The position numbers and the translations under genes are program-made. Shown one piece after another: positions 54,091-62,708 of a stretch of 64,000 nucleotides of DNA. The stretch is from the NCBI RefSeq assembly GCF_033546935.1, contig NZ_CP137854.1, forward strand, positions 4,898,001 to 4,962,000, in the 5' to 3' direction. The notes under the pieces are model-generated. The model was given only the letters and a program-made list of their open reading frames with translations, searched no databases and was not told the origin of the DNA. This DNA comes from Xylophilus sp. GOD-11R (GTDB lineage Bacteria > Pseudomonadota > Gammaproteobacteria > Burkholderiales > Burkholderiaceae_C). How positions within the stretch are numbered: position 1 is the first letter of the stretch; each line of letters starts with the position of its first letter.

Positions 54091-56847
54091 CTACCGGGCG
54101 GCGGCCGAAGGCGCGGGCGCGGTCCGGGTCCGTGCCGGTATTTCGGCTGATCCTACCGAAGCTGTAGGGCGGGCAAAAGGATTGTCGGCAGAGACAAAGC
54201 CGGGGGTCGGGTCTTGGCCACGCACCGCGCCGGCCGGCGCGGCCTGCGGCGCCAGCGACGGGTTGCGGGCGACCACGGCGGCCTCGGCGCGGCGCAGGTA
54301 GGCGACGGCCTGGCCCTTGCGGCCCTGGGCACGGTAGAGCCGGCCGCGGGTGGCCAGCACGTCGGGGTTCTGCGGTGCCAGCGCCTCGGCCTGGTCGATG
54401 CGCTGGTCGGCCTCGCGGAAATCGCGTTCGGCCACCGCCAGGCCGGCCGAAGCCAGCAGCGTGTTCACGTCGTTGGGTTCGCGCGAGAGCATTTCGCGGT
54501 AGATGCGCTGTGCCTGGCGCGGCTGGCCGGCGTCGGCGTACATGCGCGCCAGCAGGCCGAGCAGGGCCGGGTCCTGCGGGGTGTCGGCCAGCAGCGGGCG
54601 CAGCAGTTCGTAGCCGGCGGCGAGCTGGCCCTGCTTGCGCAGCGCCTCGGCCTGGCGCACCACATAGGCGCGGCGCAGGGTTTCCACGCGGCGCTGATCG
54701 TCGCTGTCGAGCTGGCCGGCCTGGATGCGGCCTTGCATCTGGCGCAGCAGGGTGGCCAGGCCGGCGTCGTCCTCGGCGGCGAGCAGCACGTCGCCGTAGC
54801 GCAACTGCAGCGCGGTGGTGGAAGCCTGCGCGGCGGGGTTGCGGGCGGTGCGCTCGATGGCGCCGCCGAGCAGCGCACGGGCACGGTCGAGCTCGCCCAG
54901 GTCGACATAGGTCTGCGCCACGATGGCCAGCAGCTCGGCGTCGTCGCCCACGCGGGCGGCCGACTGCGCCAGCAGCGCGTTGGCCTCGGGCAGGCGGCCG
55001 TCGCGGGCCAGCGCCAGGGCCTGGTCGGCCTGCACATGCAGCGCGGCGCTGCGCTGCAGGCTGCCCATGGCGGGCGTGCGCTGGGCCGGGGGAATCTTGT
55101 CCATCAGCTCCAGGATCGCGGGCCAGTCCTTCACCTCGGCCAGGAACAGGCCGTTGGTGTAGATGACCTCGGGGTCGGCCGGCTTGCGCTCCAGCAGCGA
55201 CTGCATCAGGTTGCGCGCGCCGGTGCGGGCACCGTTGCGGTTGTCCAGGCGGGCGAGCTCCAGGCGCATCCAGGGGTTGTCGGGCGACAGGTTCACCGCC
55301 TGCTGCAGCTTCTCGCGCGCGCTGCCGTCCTCGCCCCGCGCGAGCATGGCGCGGCCTTCGCCGTAGGCCTGTTCGGCGCGCAGCTGGTCGATGTCGATGC
55401 GCGAGCGTTGCTGCGGCGTGAGGCCTTCGATGAAGGCCAGCGCCTCGGTGGTGCGGCCGGTGGACGACAGCGTGCCGACCAGGCCCTTGAGCGCGTCCGG
55501 ATCGTCCGGGAAGCGGCTGAGCACATGGCGGAAGGTGCGCTCGGCGTCGACATAACGCTTCTGGTCGGTGTAGACGGCGGCCAGCGTGTTCTCGGCGGTG
55601 GTGTCGTCGCTTTCGGGATCGACCGCCATCGCCTGCTGCAGACGGCGCGCGGCCTCGTCGTAGCGGCCTGCCGTGCGGGCGGTGCCGGCCTGCTGAACCA
55701 GCTCCCAGTAGGTGGCCGAGTCGAGCGCCTGTTTCCACTGCTGCGGGCCGTCGATGCGTTCGGCCTGACGCAGGTAGTCGCGCGCTTCGCCCCAGCGCTG
55801 CTGCTTCACCCGCACCAGTCCGAGCCCGCCGAGCGGCCCGCCAGCCGCCGGGCGCAGCCGGTGGGCTTCGGCGAAAGCGGCTTCCGCCTCGGCGACTTTG
55901 TTGTTCTGCAAGGCCGCGAAGCCGTCGGCCATGCGCATCGACACCGGGTCGAGCTTGCGTGGCGCATTGGCGGCGGCCGCGGCCGCGCCGCCACGCGACG
56001 GGCCGGCCACGCCCTGGCCGGGCAGCTTGGGGCCGCGTCCGGCGAGCTGGTCGCGGATCTCGGTGTCGTCCGGATTGGCCGCGAGGTATTCGCGGAACAG
56101 GCCGGTGTAGGCGGCCGGCGGTGGCGAGCCCAGCCAGCCCATGGCGCCACGCCACTGTTCGGTGGCCTCGCCGCCGATGTCGCCGCGTTTGGACAGGTTG
56201 GCCAGCGAGCGCATCGCGTCGAGCCGGGTCGACGGGCTCTGCAAGCGCAGGCTCGCCACGGTGAGCGCGATGCGGGAGTCGCCGGGATAGTTCTTCTGCA
56301 GCCGCTGCAGGCCGGCCAGGGCTTCGTCACGACCGCCGTTGGTGTAGCCCAGCACCGAGTAGTACTCGACACCGATGCGGCCCAGCGGCTGGCGGCCCTT
56401 GAAGAGGGACTTGTACTTCTGCACCGCGTCGTCGAAACGCTTCTCGCGCACCAGGATGCGGGCCTGGTCCAGGTCGGCCTTGCCGGTATTGGAGGCCAGC
56501 TCCAGGTCCTGCTCCAGCTCCTTGAGCTCCTGGCTGTCGGGGTGCGCGCGGCGCAGTTGCTCGGCGTAGCGGCGGGCGTCGGCGGGCTTCTTGGCGTCCA
56601 GCGCCAGGCTGCCCAGGCGCGACAGCGCCTCGGCGTTGCCGGGGTCGGCGGCCAGCAGCTTGGTCCAGGCCTCGGTGGCGCGTTCAGGCTGGCGGGCCTG
56701 CCAGTAGCGGCCCTGCTGCAGCAGGGTGTCGATGACGGTCTGCGACTGCGCGGGCGCCGGCGCGGCCTGGGCGAGGGCGAAGCCCTGCGCGGACAGGAGC
56801 AGCAGGCCGCAAGCGACGGCGATCAATGAACGGGTGTGGCTCGGCAT
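54091..56847 (-). CDS. bcsC: BcsC-like TPR protein without the outer-membrane barrel
   Basis: A 918-residue periplasmic protein. A signal peptide (to about residue 27, FALAQ) is followed by TPR repeats throughout (for example LLAADPGNAEALSRLG near 64-79, then further 34-residue repeats up to about 860). This matches the N-terminal scaffold of BcsC, the cellulose export protein, but the C-terminal BcsC beta-barrel domain is absent; the tail is low-complexity (ARTRTAPAPSAAAR). The missing barrel is encoded separately at 58239-60191. Residues about 190-270 are homologous to part of that protein. It overlaps bcsZ by 25 bases. Confidence 0.85.
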   Translation of the reverse strand: MPSHTRSLIAVACGLLLLSAQGFALAQAAPAPAQSQTVIDTLLQQGRYWQARQPERATEAWTKLLAADPGNAEALSRLGSLALDAKKPADARRYAEQLRRAHPDSQELKELEQDLELASNTGKADLDQARILVREKRFDDAVQKYKSLFKGRQPLGRIGVEYYSVLGYTNGGRDEALAGLQRLQKNYPGDSRIALTVASLRLQSPSTRLDAMRSLANLSKRGDIGGEATEQWRGAMGWLGSPPPAAYTGLFREYLAANPDDTEIRDQLAGRGPKLPGQGVAGPSRGGAAAAAANAPRKLDPVSMRMADGFAALQNNKVAEAEAAFAEAHRLRPAAGGPLGGLGLVRVKQQRWGEARDYLRQAERIDGPQQWKQALDSATYWELVQQAGTARTAGRYDEAARRLQQAMAVDPESDDTTAENTLAAVYTDQKRYVDAERTFRHVLSRFPDDPDALKGLVGTLSSTGRTTEALAFIEGLTPQQRSRIDIDQLRAEQAYGEGRAMLARGEDGSAREKLQQAVNLSPDNPWMRLELARLDNRNGARTGARNLMQSLLERKPADPEVIYTNGLFLAEVKDWPAILELMDKIPPAQRTPAMGSLQRSAALHVQADQALALARDGRLPEANALLAQSAARVGDDAELLAIVAQTYVDLGELDRARALLGGAIERTARNPAAQASTTALQLRYGDVLLAAEDDAGLATLLRQMQGRIQAGQLDSDDQRRVETLRRAYVVRQAEALRKQGQLAAGYELLRPLLADTPQDPALLGLLARMYADAGQPRQAQRIYREMLSREPNDVNTLLASAGLAVAERDFREADQRIDQAEALAPQNPDVLATRGRLYRAQGRKGQAVAYLRRAEAAVVARNPSLAPQAAPAGAVRGQDPTPGFVSADNPFARPTASVGSAEIPARTRTAPAPSAAAR

Positions 56848-58010
56848 GGCGATGTCCAGGCCGGCGCGAGGGCGCCGGATCGGGTGAATTGGTAGCGTCC
56901 GTCCAGCCAGCCCTGGCCGAAAAGGGTGAGCACGAGGTCGTAATAAGGTGGCTGGCGCTGCTGCACGGCCTGCGGCGACAGCGCCTGCTGCAGCCCGTCG
57001 GCCACCCGCTGGCGCTGGCGCGCGAGCGCCGCCGGCGCGTTGGCGGAGGCCAGCAGCGGCAGCATCGCCGCGGAAAAACCGAAGGATCCGGTGCCGCGCA
57101 TCGCGCCGGTCGACACGGTGACCGACTCCGGCGGCTGGCCGGCGGCGACCGTGGCGCGCACCTGGCCGGCCAGCGCGGTGCGCAGCGGCTGGGCCAGCGA
57201 GTCGGAGGGCGGGGTGACGCCGGCCCAGAGATAGGTGCGGATCGCGTCGTAGCTGCCAACGTCCTGCTTCTCCGGATGCGGCCCGAAGGCGCCCTTGCCC
57301 GTGGCGTCCAGCGTGAAGGCGGTCCAGTCCGGCGCGAAGCCGCTCGGCGCGGTCACGTCCTGGAAGATGGTTTCGGTGTTGCGCGCGATCGCGCCCCACG
57401 GTCCCACGGGCGACGCCGACACCAGCCGGCGCAGCACCGGCGGCGGCTGGTAGCTGGGGTTGAAATACCAGCGTTCGGGGTTGTGGTGGACGAAGCCGAA
57501 TTCGCCGGGCATGAGCATCGGCCCGAGCCCGGGCACCGCGACCACTTCGCGTTTCTCGATCTCGGCCAGCAGCAGGCGCGCGTCGCGCTCGTAGGCCGGC
57601 TGCTTCCACAGCCGTGCCGCTTCGAGCAGCGCGTAGGTGAACCACAGGTCCGCGTCCGACGCCGAATTGCCATCGAGCACCCGCCAGGAGTTGTCCGGCG
57701 CGAGGCCCCACCACCAGGCCGGCAGGCGCCCTTGCACCTGCCCGCCCATGAGGTTGTCCACGCTCCAGCGCCACAGCGCGTCGAAGCGCGGCCGATCGTT
57801 GGCCACCAGCGCGAAGAACATGCCGTACGACTGCCCTTCGGACGAGCTGTGTTTCTGCGGCGTGCTCGCGTCGATCACCCGCCCGTCGGCCTGCACGAAG
57901 TGCGTCACGAACGCATCCCACAGCGGCCAGCGCGCATCGCACCCCGGCGCGCCCCAGGCAGGCGCCACGGCCGCCGCCGACAACAGCGTGAGACAGTCGC
58001 GCCGCATCAT
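56823..58010 (-). CDS. bcsZ: Periplasmic endoglucanase BcsZ (GH8)
   Basis: A 395-residue glycoside hydrolase family 8 cellulase with a signal peptide (cleaved after PAWG, about residue 20). The general acid is Glu58 in SSSEGQSYGMFFAL, and the second catalytic region is NSASDADLWFTYALLE (Asp119/Asp121). It trims or untangles the nascent glucan during export. It lies between the two BcsC pieces, in the order barrel, bcsZ, TPR. Two Met codons in a row offer starts at 58010 or 58007. Confidence 0.93.
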   Translation of the reverse strand: MMRRDCLTLLSAAAVAPAWGAPGCDARWPLWDAFVTHFVQADGRVIDASTPQKHSSSEGQSYGMFFALVANDRPRFDALWRWSVDNLMGGQVQGRLPAWWWGLAPDNSWRVLDGNSASDADLWFTYALLEAARLWKQPAYERDARLLLAEIEKREVVAVPGLGPMLMPGEFGFVHHNPERWYFNPSYQPPPVLRRLVSASPVGPWGAIARNTETIFQDVTAPSGFAPDWTAFTLDATGKGAFGPHPEKQDVGSYDAIRTYLWAGVTPPSDSLAQPLRTALAGQVRATVAAGQPPESVTVSTGAMRGTGSFGFSAAMLPLLASANAPAALARQRQRVADGLQQALSPQAVQQRQPPYYDLVLTLFGQGWLDGRYQFTRSGALAPAWTSPCRATPVH

Positions 58011-58238
58011 GCAACCCGATCCCCCAACAAGCAGCCAGCACTCCCCAAGCGGAGACCGTGCGCAGCACGCCGACTGTTGGTGAGGCGTGGCAGCGAGGCT
58101 ATGCCGAGCCAGCCCGCCGCCCCCGGAGAGGGGGTAGGCGAAGACACGAAGTGCGTAGTCTGGGGGCGAGCCCATCTCTCCGCCCCCGGTGAGGGGGTAG
58201 GCGAAGACACGAAGTGCGCAGCCTGGGGGAGAGCCAAT
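58011..58238. repeat. Tandem dimer of the GC-rich intergenic repeat inside the cellulose operon
   Basis: Two units, at about 58117-58173 and 58180-58234, share CCGCCCCCGG-GAGGGGGTAGGCGAAGACACGAAGTGCG and end in CTGGGGG(C/A)GAG. They belong to the same family as the dimer at 18449-18595 (both have the CCCCCGG/AGGGGG hairpin, an ACACG/GTG element and the GCCTGGGGGCGAG end), though less similar than the two units within a locus. They lie between the BcsC-barrel stop and the bcsZ start. The remaining bases of the gap show nothing else. Confidence 0.7.
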
Positions 58239-60191
58239 CTAGCCTCCATACGGGCTGCGAATCCAGTTGACCGGCATGACCTGCGGTCCCTCGTGCGGCC
58301 GGAACGCATAGCGCACATACAGGCTGCCCAGGTACTGGCGATAGTCGCGCGAGTTGTCCAGGCCCAGCCGGCCGCCGACGAACCATTGCGGCTCCAGCTG
58401 GTACTCCAGCGCGGCCGCGAGGCTGTAGCCGATGCCCGTCTTGCTCTGGCCGCCGTAGCTGGTGCCGGCAGCGGCCTGCGCGGCGGCGTCGTTCGGGAAG
58501 TACGGCGTGCCGTCTTCACGCACGTGCTGCACGCCCAGCGATCCCTTGACCTGGTAGGACATGCGGCCGGTGCGCTGCTGCCAGTCCACCGGCACGCCGA
58601 TCGACAGGAACTGCTGCGGGCTGAAGTAGCCGCCCTGGCCGAGGGTGTAGTAGCCGAGGTTCTTGTCGTAGTTCAGGCCGGTGGCGGCCAGGCCGGCGGT
58701 GAACTTGGTGTCCTGCTCGTTGATCAGGCGAAAGAAGATGCCCGCGCCGTATTCGGCCCGGGTGTTGGTTTCCACGCCATGGCCGAGCAAGCGCGCCACA
58801 CCGCCGTAGGCATAGAGGCCGTAGCCGCCGCGGTCGTAGTTGGCGTCGAGCCGCGCGCCGTTGGAAGACACGCCGCCCCACTCCTGGCCGGTGCGCGCGT
58901 CGCGTGCGCCGGCGAAGGACAGCACGCTGTCGGTCACCGCGCGGCGCTGCAGGTTCATGGTGAAGCTGAATTCCTCGCTCACCGGCATGCGGTAGCGCAC
59001 GCCGCCGTTCACGTCGGTATAGCGAAAGCCGATCGGCGTGGTGCCGATGTCGACCGCCAGGTTGCCCTGCTCGTAGCCCACGCCCACACCCAGGCCCTGC
59101 TGGTTCTGGCCGCCGGCCGAGGCGCCCGGCTGCGCGGTGGCCACGACCGGGCCGCCGCCGAAGCGGCTGATGCTGTTGAAGGCGGTGTCGATGCGGCCGG
59201 TGCCCAGGAACACCGGGGTGACGTGGCCGGTGAGGGTGCCGTCGCCCATGTCCATGCGCAGCTGGATCGGCACTTCGGTATCGGTCAGCCGGCTCATGCC
59301 ACGCTCGCCCTGGCGGGAGCGCACGACCACACCGGCGCTGACCTCCGGGCGGCCGCGCTGGCTTTCGATGTCGGCGATCTCGCGCTGGAGGTTGCGCAAC
59401 TGCAGCTCGTCCGGGCTTTCGGGCGCACGGGCGACCACAGGGGGCGCGGCGTAGTTGGCGGACGAGGCGGCTGGCGTCGTGGTCGAGGCCACACCGTCGA
59501 AACGCGGGGCCGTGCGCGGCGGCATCGCCGGCACCACGACTTCCTCGCGCGTCGACAGGCTGCTGCGCACGCCGACCGGCGCCGGCACGACCGGCGCGGG
59601 GATGGCGGGCGACGCGACGGCGGCGGCACCACCGCCTGCGGGCGGCAGCACGACCGGCGGCATGTAGGCAGGCGTGCCGGTCAGCACGGGTGCCGGCGCG
59701 GCCGTGCGGCCGACCGGCGCGGATGCGGGCGACGACGCCGTCCCGCGCTGGATCTCGGCCAGCCGTGCGCGCACGGCGGTGTCCTTGGGCCGCACCTTCA
59801 GGTAGGCCTGGTAGAGCGGAATGTCGTCACGGCCGGTGCCGGCGAAGCCGAGCGCGGCGCGCCAGCTGCCGATGGCTTCTGCGCCGACGGTGCGGTCGCG
59901 CGCGAGCTGCGACAGCTGCACGATGCCGCTGCGCAGCGTGTCCGGCTGCGAGGCCAGCAGCTGCGCCAGGGCCAGCCGCGCGGCCATGTCGCCGGGCTGT
60001 TCGAGCACGCGCTGTTCCAGCTCGCGCCGGGTGTCGGCCGGGCTCTGGGTGGGGTCGGCCGCGAGCGGCACTTCCAGCGGTGCGGGGGCGGGCGCCGGCG
60101 CGCGGCCGCGCTTGGTGGCGGCCTGCGCCGGCATCGTCTGCAGGGCGCCGAGAAGGCACAGGACGAGGGTGCGGCTACGGGATGGATGCAT
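58239..60191 (-). CDS. BcsC C-terminal outer-membrane barrel as a separate protein
   Basis: A 650-residue protein. A signal peptide (to about 24) is followed by a short TPR-like segment (about 55-147), a Pro/Ala/Val-rich linker (about 150-265), and then the BcsC C-terminal domain: LQREIADIESQRGRPEVSAG, SRLTDTEVPIQLRMDMG, and barrel strands including GYFSPQQFLSIGVPVDWQQR and YLGSLYVRYAFRP at the end. It should form the outer-membrane cellulose channel. Normally this domain is the end of BcsC. The short TPR part (about 68-146) resembles residues about 190-270 of the separate TPR protein. It follows bcsB after a 114-base gap. Confidence 0.88.
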   Translation of the reverse strand: MHPSRSRTLVLCLLGALQTMPAQAATKRGRAPAPAPAPLEVPLAADPTQSPADTRRELEQRVLEQPGDMAARLALAQLLASQPDTLRSGIVQLSQLARDRTVGAEAIGSWRAALGFAGTGRDDIPLYQAYLKVRPKDTAVRARLAEIQRGTASSPASAPVGRTAAPAPVLTGTPAYMPPVVLPPAGGGAAAVASPAIPAPVVPAPVGVRSSLSTREEVVVPAMPPRTAPRFDGVASTTTPAASSANYAAPPVVARAPESPDELQLRNLQREIADIESQRGRPEVSAGVVVRSRQGERGMSRLTDTEVPIQLRMDMGDGTLTGHVTPVFLGTGRIDTAFNSISRFGGGPVVATAQPGASAGGQNQQGLGVGVGYEQGNLAVDIGTTPIGFRYTDVNGGVRYRMPVSEEFSFTMNLQRRAVTDSVLSFAGARDARTGQEWGGVSSNGARLDANYDRGGYGLYAYGGVARLLGHGVETNTRAEYGAGIFFRLINEQDTKFTAGLAATGLNYDKNLGYYTLGQGGYFSPQQFLSIGVPVDWQQRTGRMSYQVKGSLGVQHVREDGTPYFPNDAAAQAAAGTSYGGQSKTGIGYSLAAALEYQLEPQWFVGGRLGLDNSRDYRQYLGSLYVRYAFRPHEGPQVMPVNWIRSPYGG

Positions 60192-60231
60192 GGGCTGCTC
60201 GCAGGGTCTCGCGCAAAACGCCGGATGGAAC

Positions 60232-60290
60232 TGCCCCGGCCGACGCGGCCGGGGCACGGAAATCCCGCCGCCGGGGCGGCACGCGGCGGG
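60232..60290 (-). other. Two strong stem-loops between bcsB and the barrel gene
   Basis: TGCCCCGGCCG-ACG-CGGCCGGGGCA (60232-60256) is a perfect 11-base stem with a 3-base loop. Next to it CCCGCCGC (60264-60271) pairs with GCGGCGGG (60283-60290) across 11 bases. Neither is followed by a T-run on the minus strand, so they are probably mRNA-stabilising, processing or attenuating structures rather than full terminators, allowing different levels of BcsAB and of the downstream proteins. Confidence 0.6.
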
Positions 60291-60305
60291 GTTCGGTCTT
60301 CGGCG

Positions 60306-62708
60306 TCACACCACCAGGCGGCTGCGGGCGCGGGCGCGCAGCACCACGTAGATCACGATCGCCAGCAGGGCCGCGCTCGCCAGGCCCAGGATCACCAGCA
60401 GGATCGGGTGGCTCGACAGGAAGTACTGCACCGCGGTCAGCAGGCCGAGGCGACCGACGTGGTAGGTCTGCTCGGCCACCAGGCTGGAGACCTGGTCGCC
60501 ACGCACCACCGACACGCTGCCCTGGATGTTCTTCACCCGGTCGAGGTCGAGCAGGGCGTCGATCGTGTTGCCCAGGCTCTCGGGCTTGTCGGTGGAGATC
60601 AGCACCACGCTGCGGCCGCTGGCCAGCGGCGATTCGAAGCCGGAGATCACGCCCTGGGCGCCGTCGCTGGTGAATTTCTCCTCCTGCTTGCGGTCTTCGG
60701 GGGTGACGCGGTGGTGACGATCCCACCAGTCGAGGAAGCGGCCGCGCAGGTCCGACAGCGGGAAGCTGCGGGCGGCGGGCGTGATCGCCGACGGAATGTT
60801 GGCGGCCCACTTCTGCACCAGCGGCTGGTTGGTGCCGGAAGAGAAGACCAGCAGGTCCTTGTCCTTGACGTTGTCGACCGCGGCCGCGCGGATGACGGTG
60901 ACGCCGGTCGATGGATAGCCGGCCGAGCGGCCCATCAGGCCCATGGCGTCGAGGTAGGCACCCAGGTCGGCGCCGCCGGCGTTGTCGGGCAGCACCACGG
61001 CCGTCTCGGAGAGGTCGGCCATGCGGGTGAACGGGAAGCCGGCATTGCCGAAGGCGGCCAGGTCGGGCATCGGCAGGTAGTGCGAGAAGCCGGAGATGTC
61101 GATCGTCGAGTCGGCGTCGATGGCGCCCTTGACGTTGTCGAGCATCACGTCCTTGCAGAACCCTTGCTTGATGTAGTCGTAGTAGTAGTGGAACTGCAAC
61201 TGCGACTGCGCCGGCAGCATGAACATCGGCACGCGCACGTGCTCGCGGGCCATGACGGTGCCGTCCTCGGTGGAGGGCAGCAGCGCGCTGAGGGCGGCCG
61301 GCACGCCGCGCTCGACCGCCAGCAGCGGGTAGGAGCGCAGGAACTGCTCGTTGACGTTGATGTTGAGCGAGGACTTGTCGGTCGTCGGGCGCGGCGTGTA
61401 GCGGTAGCGCAGGTCGATCGGAATGCCCTTCTCGCGCCAGCCGAACAGGTCGGGCGGCACGCGGAAGTTGACGCGGACCAGGTCGGGCTCGTAGCCGGAG
61501 ACGTTCAGGCCGCGCTGGTCGGCGATCTCGCCGAAGCGCACCGGGCGGTCGCTGCGCAGCCACGCTGGCGCGTCGTAGGGCTTGCGCGCCACGACTTCCT
61601 TGAGCGGCTGCACGCTGGCCACGCGGCCCGACAGCGTGGTGCCGCCGACGGCCAGCACGTTGGCCGCGACCTTGATGTCGGCCGCATTGCGGCCCATCAC
61701 CACCAGCAGCTTGGAGACCGGGTCGTTGGGGTTGGTGACCATGGCCACGGCCGGACCGGTCGGCACCGGCAGCTCGACGCCGGGAATGCCGGTGTTGCCG
61801 GTCATGAAGACCACCGCGGCGCCCTTGGCCGGGATGGTGTCGTTGGACGCCGGGAACTTGGCGCCGCGGTAGCCCGCCAGCGAGCCGAACCACGAGGCGA
61901 CGGCGCCGGCGCCCTCGAGCGTGGCCTGCTCGGCGTTGCCGACAAAGACGAAGGGCAGTTTCAGGCCGCGCACGTCGCGGCGGTCGAAGAAGGGTGCCGG
62001 CAGCAGGTTCAGGTCGTCGGGCAGGGCGATCGGCGCGACGGTGAGCTCGAGCTCGCTCTGGTTGGCGATGCTGGCCCACAGGCTGGTGTGCACCGGGTCC
62101 TCGCAGTCGAGGGTGTAGTGTCCGATCAGCTCGATGTCCAGGCGGTTGAAGTCGGTGATCATCCGCACCGGGATGTTGACTTCGGTCTGCAGGTCGGTGC
62201 CGGCCTGCTCGCGCGGCACGGCGATGCTCTGCGCGACTTCCTGGTTCACCCGCACGTTGATGTGCGAGATGTTGGCCAGCAGGGCGGGCGAGTACGCGTA
62301 CTTCAGCTTGAGCTTGGCCGAGGTGACGACCTCGTCGGCACGCACGCTGAAGGGCACGCCGCCGGAGCCCTGCACGCCGCGCAGCTGCAGCGGGAAGGTG
62401 GCGCCGAGCTGGCGCAGCGAGACCGAGTAGGTGCGCGTCGGGCCGGGAGGCGCGGGCGGGTTGACGGTGGGCCGGCCGACCACGCCGGCGGGCGAGGTCG
62501 AGATGCCGGACGACGATGCGGCGCCCTGGGTGCCGGCCGCGGTGCTGCTGCTGGTCTCGGTCGCCTTGTCGGCCTTGCGGGCTCGCGTGGTGGCGGCGTC
62601 GGCTGGCAGAAGCACCGTGGTGCCGAGTGCCAGCGCGATTGCCGCAGGAAGTACGCCCCGGGCCAGAGCCCGGTGCATGCGCGGCGTTGTTGCTGCTGTC
62701 GGAACCAT
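60306..62708 (-). CDS. bcsB: Cellulose synthase periplasmic subunit BcsB
   Basis: An 800-residue BcsB. A signal peptide and a Ser/Thr/Ala-rich stretch (to about 90) precede the carbohydrate-binding and flavodoxin-like domains, with LGATFPLQLRGVQGSGGVPFSVRADEVV and IELIGHYTLDCEDPVHTSLW as family markers. A C-terminal membrane anchor (about 765-790) binds BcsA. BcsB guides the glucan through the periplasm. The ATG at 62708 shares its first base with the last base of the bcsA stop (TGATG); a TTG directly before it is a weaker alternative. Confidence 0.95.
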   Translation of the reverse strand: MVPTAATTPRMHRALARGVLPAAIALALGTTVLLPADAATTRARKADKATETSSSTAAGTQGAASSSGISTSPAGVVGRPTVNPPAPPGPTRTYSVSLRQLGATFPLQLRGVQGSGGVPFSVRADEVVTSAKLKLKYAYSPALLANISHINVRVNQEVAQSIAVPREQAGTDLQTEVNIPVRMITDFNRLDIELIGHYTLDCEDPVHTSLWASIANQSELELTVAPIALPDDLNLLPAPFFDRRDVRGLKLPFVFVGNAEQATLEGAGAVASWFGSLAGYRGAKFPASNDTIPAKGAAVVFMTGNTGIPGVELPVPTGPAVAMVTNPNDPVSKLLVVMGRNAADIKVAANVLAVGGTTLSGRVASVQPLKEVVARKPYDAPAWLRSDRPVRFGEIADQRGLNVSGYEPDLVRVNFRVPPDLFGWREKGIPIDLRYRYTPRPTTDKSSLNINVNEQFLRSYPLLAVERGVPAALSALLPSTEDGTVMAREHVRVPMFMLPAQSQLQFHYYYDYIKQGFCKDVMLDNVKGAIDADSTIDISGFSHYLPMPDLAAFGNAGFPFTRMADLSETAVVLPDNAGGADLGAYLDAMGLMGRSAGYPSTGVTVIRAAAVDNVKDKDLLVFSSGTNQPLVQKWAANIPSAITPAARSFPLSDLRGRFLDWWDRHHRVTPEDRKQEEKFTSDGAQGVISGFESPLASGRSVVLISTDKPESLGNTIDALLDLDRVKNIQGSVSVVRGDQVSSLVAEQTYHVGRLGLLTAVQYFLSSHPILLVILGLASAALLAIVIYVVLRARARSRLVV

